Below are positions 1 to 8,378 of a DNA stretch of 64,000 nucleotides, piece by piece; within the stretch, counting starts at the first letter, position 1; every line of letters starts with the position of its first letter. The translations under genes were made by a program, and so were the position numbers. Origin of the DNA: Cohnella lupini (GTDB lineage Bacteria; Bacillota; Bacilli; Paenibacillales; Paenibacillaceae); contig NZ_QRDY01000003.1 of NCBI RefSeq assembly GCF_003386205.1, positions 186,001-250,000 of the forward strand. Direction: 5' to 3'. The notes beneath the pieces are model-generated. The model had not been told where the DNA came from. It ran no database searches and saw only the letters and a list, made by a program, of their open reading frames with translations.

Positions 1-672
1 AGCGGATACCTCGTCGGGATGACCGCCGGCAAAATGACCAAAAACAATAAAATCGGTTACGTAGCGGCGTTCCCTATTCCGGAAGTCGTCTATACGATCA
101 ATGCATTCACCTTAGGCGCTCAGAGCGTGAACCCCGACATCGAAGTATCGGTCGTCTGGAGCAATACATGGTTCGATCCGACGGTAGAACGCCAAGCGGC
201 CGTTAGCTTGCTGGACAAAGGCGTCGATGTGCTCGCGGCTTACCAGGATTCGCCGGCCAGCATTCAAGCGGCAGCGGAGAAAGGCGTGTGGGGCATCGGT
301 AACGACTCCGATATGAGCCGGTTCGCTCCGGAAACTTACTTAACGAACCCGGTATGGGATTGGGGCCCTTATTACATCGATACGGTCAAGAAATACATGG
401 ACGGAACATGGAAAACCGAAGCCTATTGGGGGCATATGAGCACGGGAATTACCGATATCGCTCCGTTCGGCAAGAACGTTCCTCAAGACGTGAAGGATTT
501 GGTCGAAGCTAAGAAGAAGGAAATCATCGACGGAACGTTCGAGGTGTTCACGGGTCCGATTACCGACGCTTCCGGCAAGGTTCACGGCGAAGCCGGCAAA
601 CCGCTCTCGGATGAAGAGGTTCTCTCCACGAACTGGTTCGTCAAAGGCGTGTCCGGAACGATTCCGCAATAA
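1..672 (+). CDS. BMP-family ABC transporter substrate-binding protein (3' part)
   Basis: The reading frame is open from the first base, so the N-terminus, including any signal peptide and lipobox, lies outside the window. The visible 223 residues match the basic membrane protein (BMP/PnrA-like) family, periplasmic-binding-fold lipoproteins that deliver nucleosides or similar small molecules to an ABC importer. Family-like stretches are IGYVAAFPIPEV near the start, a conserved WFDPTVE block and the ligand-pocket region GVWGIGNDSD. The C-terminus is complete and the stop falls 17 bp before the Rieske oxygenase gene, so the two are probably cotranscribed. The substrate is unknown; the partner oxygenase suggests a scavenged aromatic or N-methylated compound (inference). 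Confidence 0.88.
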   Translation, partial: SGYLVGMTAGKMTKNNKIGYVAAFPIPEVVYTINAFTLGAQSVNPDIEVSVVWSNTWFDPTVERQAAVSLLDKGVDVLAAYQDSPASIQAAAEKGVWGIGNDSDMSRFAPETYLTNPVWDWGPYYIDTVKKYMDGTWKTEAYWGHMSTGITDIAPFGKNVPQDVKDLVEAKKKEIIDGTFEVFTGPITDASGKVHGEAGKPLSDEEVLSTNWFVKGVSGTIPQ

Positions 673-689
673 GGAAAGGGGCTTGTCCT

Positions 690-1670
690 ATGGTAGACGA
701 TTTGTCTCCCGCCATGCTGGAACAATGGTATCCGGCCTTTCTTTCCTCAGAACTGCGCGATAAACCGGTTCCCGCTACGCTATTCGGGAAACAAATCGTT
801 TTGTTCCGAACGAGCAACGGCATTCATGCTTTCAGGGATCTGTGCATCCATCGGGGAGTGCCGCTTTCCTTGGGCCGGGTGGAAAACGACGAATTGATAT
901 GCGCATATCACGGATGGAGGTACGACGGGTGCGGGAATTGCGTGAGGATTCCCTCCTTGCCGGCCGATCGGGCGATTCCCGACAAAGCGAAGGCAAGCGC
1001 GTATGCATGTTTCGAGCGACACGGACTCGTCTGGATTTGCTTGGGAACTCCGAAGGATAGCGAGCCGTCGTTTTTTCCGAATTTGAGGGAAGATCTCAAG
1101 GTCGTATTGATGGGGCCTTACGAGATTGCCGCCGCGGGTCCGCGGATCGTAGAGAACTTCCTGGACGTCTCGCATCTGATGTTCGTCCATGAAGGCTTGC
1201 TCGGTGATAGCCAATTTCCGGAAATCCAAGATTACCGCGTGAGCGACAACGACGGGATTCTCCGTACGGATGAAATCGTCGTCTTCCAACCGGATGCCGA
1301 CGGACGCGGCACAAGCATGAACAGCCATTATACTTATGAAGTATACGGACCGTTCACGGCGGCTTTGATCAAACGAAATCCGGACAATGACGAAATGTTC
1401 CACCTGTTCTTGATGGTTCTGCCCATGACGGAGCAGAAGAGCAGGGCATACATGCTGAAGGCGCGCAATTACGATAAGGAAGCCCCGGACGATGCGTTCA
1501 TCGCGTTCCAGGACACTCTGATCGAACAAGATCGCGTTATGGTCGAGAATCAGAAGCCGGAGCTGCTGCCGCTTGATTTGCAAGCGGAGCTTCATCTTAA
1601 GTGCGATAGAATGAGCATTGCCTACAGGCAGCATCTGAAGCAGTGGGGCGTTACGTTCGGAACGGCATAA
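690..1670 (+). CDS. Rieske [2Fe-2S] ring-hydroxylating oxygenase, alpha subunit-like
   Basis: A 326-residue non-haem iron oxygenase of the Rieske type. The Rieske cluster ligands are visible as Cys52-x-His54 and Cys71-x2-His74 (CIHRG and CAYHGW). The mononuclear iron site is visible as Asp159-x2-His162-x4-His167 in the ENFLDVSHLMFVHEG stretch. Such enzymes insert oxygen or demethylate a substrate with electrons from a reductase, which is not encoded nearby. The start ATG is preceded by AAGGAAAGGGG. The gene follows the BMP binding-protein gene closely and is followed by a terminator, so it ends a transport/oxygenation operon. The substrate cannot be assigned; demethylase-type Rieske enzymes (vanillate or purine-alkaloid type) are of similar length. 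Confidence 0.88.
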   Translation: MVDDLSPAMLEQWYPAFLSSELRDKPVPATLFGKQIVLFRTSNGIHAFRDLCIHRGVPLSLGRVENDELICAYHGWRYDGCGNCVRIPSLPADRAIPDKAKASAYACFERHGLVWICLGTPKDSEPSFFPNLREDLKVVLMGPYEIAAAGPRIVENFLDVSHLMFVHEGLLGDSQFPEIQDYRVSDNDGILRTDEIVVFQPDADGRGTSMNSHYTYEVYGPFTAALIKRNPDNDEMFHLFLMVLPMTEQKSRAYMLKARNYDKEAPDDAFIAFQDTLIEQDRVMVENQKPELLPLDLQAELHLKCDRMSIAYRQHLKQWGVTFGTA

Positions 1671-1685
1671 CGGATTAGGAAGAGA

Positions 1686-1717
1686 CCTCGCACAGGATCG
1701 CATTGTGCGGGGTTTTT
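1686..1717 (+). terminator. Rho-independent terminator after the Rieske gene
   Basis: A nine-pair stem with one G-T pair (CCTCGCACA with TGTGCGGGG) around a nine-base loop is followed by TTTTT. It lies 15 bp after the oxygenase stop. Confidence 0.85.
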
Positions 1718-1756
1718 CCGTGCGCGGACGAATCGGCGAAAATAAACGGGGAAATG

Positions 1757-1785
1757 TTGCACTTGGTTTGCGCGCATGATACAAC
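1757..1785 (+). promoter_or_regulatory. Predicted SigA promoter of helD
   Basis: TTGCAC and TACAAC are separated by 17 bp, with an extended -10 TG one base upstream of the -10. It lies about 85 bp before the helD start, just after the upstream terminator. Confidence 0.55.
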
Positions 1786-1868
1786 ATAGAATACGAAGGT
1801 TTTGCGTACGATGACAGCAAGTCTCAACGCAGGCATTATCCGATTTGCTGCACAGGGAGTTGAAAGGT

Positions 1869-4217
1869 ATGGTAAACGAACCGAATTCTCCTCGCGATGA
1901 GGAAGAGAAACGGTTGCTGGTCGTGCTTGAGCAGGTAGGACGCCGGATGCGCAAGGAGCTTTCGCTGCTTGGCGACCGGCGCGAGGACGTGGTCGGGATT
2001 CGTCAAGAATTCTGGGACGACGTGCGGATGAATTTCTCCGATTCCACGGAAGTCGGCGAAACTTGGAGCAGCATCGTGCAGCAGGCGGAGCTGCTCGCGG
2101 AGCGGGAGCGTAGCCACAGGGTTGCGTCCGAGGCGGTGGAACGGCTGACTAAGCAGTTCGATTCGCCTTATTTCGCGCGGATCGACTTCGCGGAGAAGGA
2201 CAGCGGGACGGAAGTCATCTACATCGGCAGGGCATCGCTAGTCGGCGAAGACGGAGAAACCTTCTTCGTCTACGATTGGCGCGCGCCGGTGTCGAGTCTG
2301 TTCTACGATCATGAGCCGGGTCCGGCTACCTATCGCGTACCGGATGGACGGATGGAAGGGGAGCTTAAGCTTAAGCGCCAATTCGTCATTCGAGGCGGCC
2401 AAATGAAGCATATGTTCGATACTTCGGAGACGGTCGGGGACGAGATCTTGCAGGCGGTGCTGTCGGAAGGCTCCGACACGTCGATGAAGAGTATCGTGGC
2501 AACTATACAGAAGGAACAGAACTGGATTATCCGGAACGAGAAGCACAAGCTGTTGGTCGTCCAAGGAGCCGCGGGAAGCGGGAAAACATCGGCGGCGCTG
2601 CAGCGGATCGCCTATCTGCTCTATCGGTTCCGGGAAACGCTTGGTCCCGACCAGATTATTTTGTTTTCGCCGAATCCGGTGTTCAAAGGGTATATATCGC
2701 GCGTTTTGCCCGATCTGGGCGAGGCGAACATGAAACAGATGACGTTCAGGGAACTGATCGAAGCCAGATTAGGTCGTAGGTTCGAGGTCGAGGATCTGTT
2801 CTCCCAGACGGAAGCTTTAGTGGCGGCGGAAGGAACCGCCGAGGGAGAAGCCAGGGAACGGTCGGTGCGATACAAAGGTTCGGAGCATTTCTTCATTACG
2901 GTTGAAAATTATTTGAAACGATTGGAGCAAGAGGGTGTTCGATTCCGCCCTCTTCGCTTCCGCAGCATGACGCTGGTGTCTGCCGAAGAGATGTCGCAGC
3001 AATTTTACGGAATACGTGCCGCGGACGGATTCGGCACTCGGGCCGCGGGAGTTCGACGCTGGCTGCTGGAGCGCATTAAGCTGTGGGTCGATTCGCAGAT
3101 GGACGAACAATGGCTCGAGGAAGCCGCGGAGCTCGTGGACGGAGAGGAAATTCAGCGCGCTTACGTAGATGTAAGAAGACGCGGCGGATTCCACGACGAA
3201 GCGTTCGACGACGAAGACCAGATGAGCGCAAGATTGCGTCGGCGGGTGGCGGAGCAAGCGGTGGCGCCGCTCGTTAAAGCGGTACGAAGCTTCCGGTTTC
3301 TGGATGCGGTCAGCACTTACCGGGAGCTGTTCGAAAGCCGCTCTTTGTTCAGCTCTTGCTCTCCGGACGGTGTGCAACCGGTTGGATGGGAGTGGATGCT
3401 TCAGCGCGCGGAATTGACGATGGGCCGCAAGGTCATCGATCATGAAGACGCGACTCCCCTTATGTACGTATTGGAAGCATTGGAAGGCTTCCGCCGCGTG
3501 GAAGGAGATATCCAGCATGTGTTCGTCGACGAGGCACAGGATTACTCTCCGTTTCAAGCCGCCTATTTGCGTCGGAGATATCCTCGGGCGAGATTAACCG
3601 TCCTTGGGGACTTCAATCAAGCGATCTATATCCAATCACAAGAAAGCGGCGGATTCGGCGGGTGGACGCGATTGATGGCACCAGAAGCGACCTCCGTGCT
3701 GCGGTTAACGACAAGCTACCGCTCGACCGAACCGATCGTTAGATACACGAAGCTCATCTTGCCTGCGGCGGATGCCGCAGACATAACCCCGTTTCAACGC
3801 GACGGGGAAGCGCCGCGACTGTTCCCGTGCAAGGACGGCGGTCAGTTGGGAGAGAGGATCGCCGAGGATATAATCGGACTGCTTGGCCGCGGCTATGGTA
3901 CAATTGGCGTAATTACCAAGACCGCATACGAAACGGGAAATGCTTCGGCTTTATTAAAAGAGCAATTGCCGGACGACGTTCCCGTTACCCTCGTGACGGG
4001 CGGCTCCGCCGAATTGCCTAAAGGCGTGTCGGTGCTGCCGGCTTACTTGGCGAAAGGCATCGAATTCGACGCCGTGCTCGTCTGGGATGCTTCGCTCGCG
4101 AAATACGGCAAGGAGAAGGACCGCAAGCTGCTGTATACGGTATGTACCCGCGCGTTGCACGTGCTGCATATTTACCATACCGGCGAAGCGTCTCCATGGC
4201 TGCCCTCCGAGAAGTAG
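1869..4217 (+). CDS. helD: HelD-like UvrD/Rep-family helicase (RNA polymerase recycling factor)
   Basis: The 782-residue product has the layout of Bacillus-type HelD: an N-terminal coiled-coil arm (RDEEEKRLL to ERERSHR, about residues 5-85), a split superfamily-1 ATPase with Walker A GAAGSGKT at about 233-240, the DEAQD Walker B at about 554, and later SF1 motifs (TSYRSTEP; GIEFDAVLVWD). HelD binds RNA polymerase and uses ATP to remove it from DNA or from stalled complexes. The frame is open from a TTG at 1845, but the ATG at 1869 has AGGGAG nine bases upstream and is preferred. The distance to recQ is 37 bp, so the two helicase genes probably form one operon. A generic UvrD-like repair helicase is the alternative. 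Confidence 0.87.
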   Translation: MVNEPNSPRDEEEKRLLVVLEQVGRRMRKELSLLGDRREDVVGIRQEFWDDVRMNFSDSTEVGETWSSIVQQAELLAERERSHRVASEAVERLTKQFDSPYFARIDFAEKDSGTEVIYIGRASLVGEDGETFFVYDWRAPVSSLFYDHEPGPATYRVPDGRMEGELKLKRQFVIRGGQMKHMFDTSETVGDEILQAVLSEGSDTSMKSIVATIQKEQNWIIRNEKHKLLVVQGAAGSGKTSAALQRIAYLLYRFRETLGPDQIILFSPNPVFKGYISRVLPDLGEANMKQMTFRELIEARLGRRFEVEDLFSQTEALVAAEGTAEGEARERSVRYKGSEHFFITVENYLKRLEQEGVRFRPLRFRSMTLVSAEEMSQQFYGIRAADGFGTRAAGVRRWLLERIKLWVDSQMDEQWLEEAAELVDGEEIQRAYVDVRRRGGFHDEAFDDEDQMSARLRRRVAEQAVAPLVKAVRSFRFLDAVSTYRELFESRSLFSSCSPDGVQPVGWEWMLQRAELTMGRKVIDHEDATPLMYVLEALEGFRRVEGDIQHVFVDEAQDYSPFQAAYLRRRYPRARLTVLGDFNQAIYIQSQESGGFGGWTRLMAPEATSVLRLTTSYRSTEPIVRYTKLILPAADAADITPFQRDGEAPRLFPCKDGGQLGERIAEDIIGLLGRGYGTIGVITKTAYETGNASALLKEQLPDDVPVTLVTGGSAELPKGVSVLPAYLAKGIEFDAVLVWDASLAKYGKEKDRKLLYTVCTRALHVLHIYHTGEASPWLPSEK

Positions 4218-4254
4218 CGCCGATTCCCGTATCGAAGACATGGAGGACTAAGGA

Positions 4255-6078
4255 ATGAACCCTGCTGCGATAGAGGCTCTACGAACTTATTACGGTTATG
4301 ACGAATTTCGTTCCGGACAGAGCAAGCTGATCGAAGCGATTCTGTCGGGGCAAGACGTTCTGGGCATCATGCCTACCGGGGCGGGAAAATCGATCTGTTA
4401 TCAAATCCCGGCGATTCTCCTTCCGGGAGTTACTTTGGTCATCTCGCCGCTCATCTCTTTAATGAAGGATCAGGTCGACTCGCTCAATTCCGCGGGCATC
4501 GAGGCTACCTTCATTAATAGCTCGCTTTCCGTTAAAGAAACGAACGAGCGGATGCGGCATGTGGCGGAAGGACATTACAAGCTTCTATACGTAGCACCGG
4601 AAAGGCTGGAATCCGAATATTTCCGCGAGCTGGTACGCCGGCTGGAGATTCCGCTCATCGCGGTGGACGAAGCGCACTGCGTATCGCAGTGGGGACACGA
4701 TTTCCGTCCGAGCTACATGACGATTACGAGACTGCTTCGGGATATCGAGTCGCGGCCGGTCATGGCTGCCTTCACGGCTACGGCAACCGATGTCGTGAAA
4801 GACGATATCGTGGACCGGTTAAAGCTTAGGGAGCCCGTAAGAGTGACGACGGGGTATGCCCGGGATAATCTGGCGCTTACGGTCGTGAAGGACGTGGATA
4901 AACGCGATTACGTCGCGAGATTCCTTAAAGATCGTCCCGATCAGGCGGGAATCATCTACGCTTCCACCCGTCGCGAAGTCGAGAGCGTATTCTCGTTCCT
5001 CCATTCCATGAAGGTGCCAGTCGGCAAGTACCACGCCGGATTAAGCGAGGATGAACGGGCGCTCACGCAGGATGCTTTTCAAAGGGACGACTTGCAGATT
5101 ATCGTGGCGACGAACGCGTTCGGAATGGGGATAGACAAGTCGAACGTTCGTTACGTCATTCATAACAATATGCCGAAGAACTTGGAGGCTTATTATCAAG
5201 AAGCCGGGCGCGCGGGGCGCGACGGAGAGCCGGGCGAATGCGTGCTGCTGTTCTCGCCGCAAGACGTGGTCACGCAGAAGTTCTTCATCGAGCAGAGCGA
5301 AGCGGGAGAAGAGCGGAAGAAGAACGACTACCGGTTGTTGAACGAGATGGTGCAGTATGCGCATACCGGCGAGTGTCTGCAGCTGACGATCGTCCGTTAT
5401 TTCGGCGAAGAGAACGGCAAGCCTTGCGGGACTTGCGCGAACTGCACCGATACGCGGGAGCGTAAAGACGTCACGGACGAGGCGAGGCTCATCTTCGCCT
5501 GCGTATCGGAGATGCGGCAACGGTTCGGCGTGACTTTGACGGCGAAGGTGCTACGGGGCGCGAACGACGCTAAGGTGAGGCAGTTTAATTTCGATCGGCT
5601 CAGAACGTACGGGCTGTTGAAGCAGATGCCGGAAAAGCAGCTAACCCAGCTTATACATGCGCTCGTGGCGGACGGTTACTTGAAAATGTCGGATACGGCC
5701 TACCCGGTCGTGCAGTTGACGGAGCAAGTATTGGAAGTGATGAAGGGCGAGGAGCGCGTTTATCGCAAGGTGGAACCGGAGGTTCCGGTGGTCGCGAGAG
5801 CCGGCAGGTCTTCGTCGTCTCGCTATGGCGGCGGTTCTTCATCGGCGGGGGGCGTAGCGAATCCCGAGCTGTTCAACGCGTTGCGCCAGCTCCGCAAGAA
5901 GATCGCGGATTCGGAGAATTTACCTCCGTTCGTTATCTTCCACGACGCAACGCTCCAAGAGATGTGCAGGGCGATGCCGTCGACCGAACGGGAGATGCGC
6001 TCGGTCAAAGGAATCGGCGACGCGAAGTATGCCAAGTACGGCCATGCTTTCCTCGAACTTATTCAACAATACGTTTGA
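4255..6078 (+). CDS. recQ: ATP-dependent DNA helicase RecQ
   Basis: A 607-residue superfamily-2 3'-5' helicase for recombination and repair. In order: helicase core with Walker A (PTGAGKS, about 40-46) and DEAH at 138-141, the conserved aromatic-rich loop after it (CVSQWGHDFRP), motif VI QEAGRAGRDG, the RecQ zinc-binding module with cysteines in CLQLTIVRYFGE and CGTCANC, a winged-helix RQC segment, and a C-terminal HRDC domain (about 535-607, NPELFNALRQLRK onward). A Gly/Ser-rich linker (SSSSRYGGGSSSAGG) precedes the HRDC domain. Length and order match full-size bacterial RecQ. GGAGG and TAAGGA precede the ATG. A strong terminator follows. Confidence 0.96.
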   Translation: MNPAAIEALRTYYGYDEFRSGQSKLIEAILSGQDVLGIMPTGAGKSICYQIPAILLPGVTLVISPLISLMKDQVDSLNSAGIEATFINSSLSVKETNERMRHVAEGHYKLLYVAPERLESEYFRELVRRLEIPLIAVDEAHCVSQWGHDFRPSYMTITRLLRDIESRPVMAAFTATATDVVKDDIVDRLKLREPVRVTTGYARDNLALTVVKDVDKRDYVARFLKDRPDQAGIIYASTRREVESVFSFLHSMKVPVGKYHAGLSEDERALTQDAFQRDDLQIIVATNAFGMGIDKSNVRYVIHNNMPKNLEAYYQEAGRAGRDGEPGECVLLFSPQDVVTQKFFIEQSEAGEERKKNDYRLLNEMVQYAHTGECLQLTIVRYFGEENGKPCGTCANCTDTRERKDVTDEARLIFACVSEMRQRFGVTLTAKVLRGANDAKVRQFNFDRLRTYGLLKQMPEKQLTQLIHALVADGYLKMSDTAYPVVQLTEQVLEVMKGEERVYRKVEPEVPVVARAGRSSSSRYGGGSSSAGGVANPELFNALRQLRKKIADSENLPPFVIFHDATLQEMCRAMPSTEREMRSVKGIGDAKYAKYGHAFLELIQQYV

Positions 6079-6124
6079 ACGTAAAAGCTCTGATTGCCAT
6101 CATATAATGCCTACGCTTCAAATA

Positions 6125-6177
6125 AAACCCCGATAATTCCATTGTCAGCATTGCTGACGACGGAATTATCGGGGTTT
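6125..6177 (+). terminator. Rho-independent terminator after recQ
   Basis: A 16-base stem (AAACCCCGATAATTCC with GGAATTATCGGGGTTT) encloses a small inner hairpin TCAGC/GCTGA and ends in a T-rich tail. The A-run on the left side may make it work in both directions. Confidence 0.9.
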
Positions 6178-6199
6178 CTCGTTCAACTAGATGGCTCAC

Positions 6200-6600
6200 G
6201 ATAGTCGGTCTTTCGCACTATGAGGTGCGCAAAGGTCCGAACGCTACCGGAACGCCTCGCTCATAGTCGGTTTTTCCGACTATGAGGTGCGCAAAGCTCC
6301 GGACGCTACCGGAACGCCACGCTCATAGTCGGTTTTTCCGACCATGAGGTGCGCAAAGCTCCGGACGCTACCGGAACGCCACGCTCATAGTCGGTTTTTC
6401 CGACCATGAGGTGCGCAAAGCTCCGGACGTAACCGGTACGTCACGCTCATAGTCGGTTTTTCCGACCATGAGGTGCGCAAAGCTCCGGACGTTACCGGAA
6501 CGCCACGCCCATAGTCGGTTTTTCCGACCATGAGGTGTGGAAAGCTGCTGGATGCCTCCGGGACAGCATTGCGATAGTCGGTTTGTCCGAATTCGAAAGG
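6200..6600. repeat. Tandem hairpin array A1: seven copies, 62-bp period
   Basis: ATAGTCGG recurs at 6201, 6263, 6325, 6387, 6449, 6511 and 6574. Each copy has a palindrome with arms CATAGTCGG and CCGACTATG (often CCGACCATG) around TTTTT, followed by an ordered linker GAGGTGCGCAAAGCTCCGGA and a second segment CGCTACCGGAACGCCACGCT. The outer copies are degenerate and the central four almost identical. The array fills the gap between convergent recQ and the phosphoesterase gene. A period of 62 is not a multiple of 3, so the array is not a coding repeat. The core is shared with arrays at 25282 and 53655. Confidence 0.95.
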
Positions 6601-6601
6601 T

Positions 6602-7240
6602 TTACTTTATGAATCTTTCGATGCGAACATCTTCGTACATGGCTTGCGGCGCGGTCGAGCAGGAGTAGATCAACTCGTCGCTTAGGTTAACCAAGGATAA
6701 TCGGTGGCCATGCTTGGCTCCCGTATCGATTCCAAGCCGCTTGTCCCCGTACCACACCTTTCCCGGGCGAGCGCCAAGCTTATTCGTCGGCGTATGGCCG
6801 AACACGATCGTATAGGAGAGCCCTATTTTCTCATGCCAGAAGCCTTCCCGAATTTCCGTTAAGTCCCGCAAGGATTGCCTCTCGAGAGGTAACCCCGGCT
6901 TCACGCCTGCATGCACGAACAGAAAGTCGTCTTCCACTATATAAGGCGGCATGGCTTCAATCCAGGCGACGAGCGGTCGGTACTTCTCGGGAATATTCGG
7001 AACATGGGCAACGCGAAGATCTATATTTCCAGGAAGAGCGCGGGCTCCTTGATCCGTTAAAGTCTTAATGGTCAAGAGGGTGTCCCAGGAATCGGGCTCC
7101 TCGTTCACGTAATCTCCGAGCAGGATCAATCGATCGAATCCCGCTCTATAGTCGGCTTGTCGCAGCAATAGTAGAAGTCCTTCGGCATGTCCATGGATAT
7201 CCGATATGGCCAGAAGGCGAGGAGGTCGGGATTCATTCAA
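6602..7240 (-). CDS. Metallophosphoesterase with atypical active-site motifs
   Basis: A 212-residue calcineurin-like phosphoesterase. Visible motifs are DIHGH (about residues 15-19), GDYVNEEPDS, PGNID, VHAG and GHTPT, matching the PPP/ApaH/PrpE order. Two normally conserved elements differ: the usual GDxxDRG reads GDYVNEE, and GNH(D/E) reads GNID, so the histidine that normally acts as general acid is missing. The start lies 19 bp after the ABC ATPase stop, so it is the last gene of the importer operon. It may release phosphate from an imported or regulatory molecule (inference), but activity is uncertain. Confidence 0.82.
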   Translation of the reverse strand: MNESRPPRLLAISDIHGHAEGLLLLLRQADYRAGFDRLILLGDYVNEEPDSWDTLLTIKTLTDQGARALPGNIDLRVAHVPNIPEKYRPLVAWIEAMPPYIVEDDFLFVHAGVKPGLPLERQSLRDLTEIREGFWHEKIGLSYTIVFGHTPTNKLGARPGKVWYGDKRLGIDTGAKHGHRLSLVNLSDELIYSCSTAPQAMYEDVRIERFIK

Positions 7241-7259
7241 CGTTCATGCAACACCTTCG

Positions 7260-8378
7260 TTAAGATTTAGGATAAATAAAGGCAGCTGATTTAGGCAGGG
7301 AAACGGTCAAACCGGCACCATTTTCAAGCGGGCTGTCCCCGAGAAGATACAGTTTATGGCCAGCTTCCGAATGCGCGATGCTCCTCCAGCGTTTGCCTTC
7401 GAACGTGCTATAAAGGATTTTAAGCTGTAGATGCGCCTGCGATTCCGAATTCGTTAACATGCTGGCATCGGGATGACTTGCGATTACGAGATCTTCCGGA
7501 CGAAACATAAGCTCTGCGGGGCTACCCTCAGGCAGAGAGGAGAGCTTCGAATCCGTCATACCGTAGATCACGGTCGAGCCGCATTGAATTCCGGTCCCGA
7601 CGTTCGTATGAACGATCGTTCCCTCCATACGATTGATTGCGCCCAGAAGGGAAGCGGCCCATCGGCTGGCCGGACGACTGTAGCATTGCTGCGGAGTTCC
7701 GACCTGATCGACTTCTCCTTCGCGCATAATAAGCAAACGATCGGCCATGGCGAAGGCTTCTTCGGGATCATGGGTCACATGGAATACGCTAGTGCCTAAT
7801 TTGCGGAAAATGTAGGCCATCTCCGTCCGCATTTCGATGCGTAAACGCATGTCCAAGTTGGAGAGAGGCTCGTCGAGCAGCAGAAGAGCGGGCTGGGTGG
7901 CAAGCGCTCTTGCGATGGCAACCCTCTGTTGCTGTCCGCCCGATAATTGCGGAGGCAAACGTTTCTCGAGCCCGTTTAATTGCAGCAAGTCCAGTAGCTC
8001 GGTTACCCGATCGCGTATGGCGCTTCGATCCATCTTTCTGATCGTCAAGCCGTATGCAATATTATCGAGCACGCTCATGTGCGGCCAAAGGGCATAATCT
8101 TGGAATACCATGTTGACGCCTCTTTTTTCCGGGGGAAGCATTCCTTTGGAAGAAGCGATGACTTTGTCATCCAACAGAATTTCGCCCTCGTCGGGCAGAG
8201 AGAGCCCGGCAATCAGTTGAAGCAGCGTGGATTTGCCGCATCCCGAAGGACCGAGCACGCTAATGATTTCACCCTTGCGCATGTCGATGGACACGGTCTT
8301 CAAGGCTTGATGAGAATCGTACCGTTTCGCTACGCCTTTGATCTGCAGAAGCGGAAGAGGTAGGGTTGTCGTATTCAT
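7260..8378 (-). CDS. ABC transporter ATP-binding protein (iron/phosphonate-type, FbpC-like)
   Basis: A 372-residue ATPase with Walker A GPSGCGKST (about 43-51), Q-loop VFQDYALWPH, signature LSGGQQQR, Walker B LLLLDEPLSNLD and the switch histidine in FHVTHD. The C-terminal third (from about residue 245) is a TOBE-type regulatory domain, as in FbpC, PotA and PhnT-type ATPases. It overlaps the permease stop by four bases, which indicates translational coupling. It energises import by the permease and binding protein encoded just upstream in the same minus-strand operon. Confidence 0.93.
   Translation of the reverse strand: MNTTTLPLPLLQIKGVAKRYDSHQALKTVSIDMRKGEIISVLGPSGCGKSTLLQLIAGLSLPDEGEILLDDKVIASSKGMLPPEKRGVNMVFQDYALWPHMSVLDNIAYGLTIRKMDRSAIRDRVTELLDLLQLNGLEKRLPPQLSGGQQQRVAIARALATQPALLLLDEPLSNLDMRLRIEMRTEMAYIFRKLGTSVFHVTHDPEEAFAMADRLLIMREGEVDQVGTPQQCYSRPASRWAASLLGAINRMEGTIVHTNVGTGIQCGSTVIYGMTDSKLSSLPEGSPAELMFRPEDLVIASHPDASMLTNSESQAHLQLKILYSTFEGKRWRSIAHSEAGHKLYLLGDSPLENGAGLTVSLPKSAAFIYPKS

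Noticed and set aside
780..1820. 346-residue antisense frame over the Rieske gene
   Set aside because: The opposite strand encodes a full family protein with all ligands; the antisense product shows no family features.
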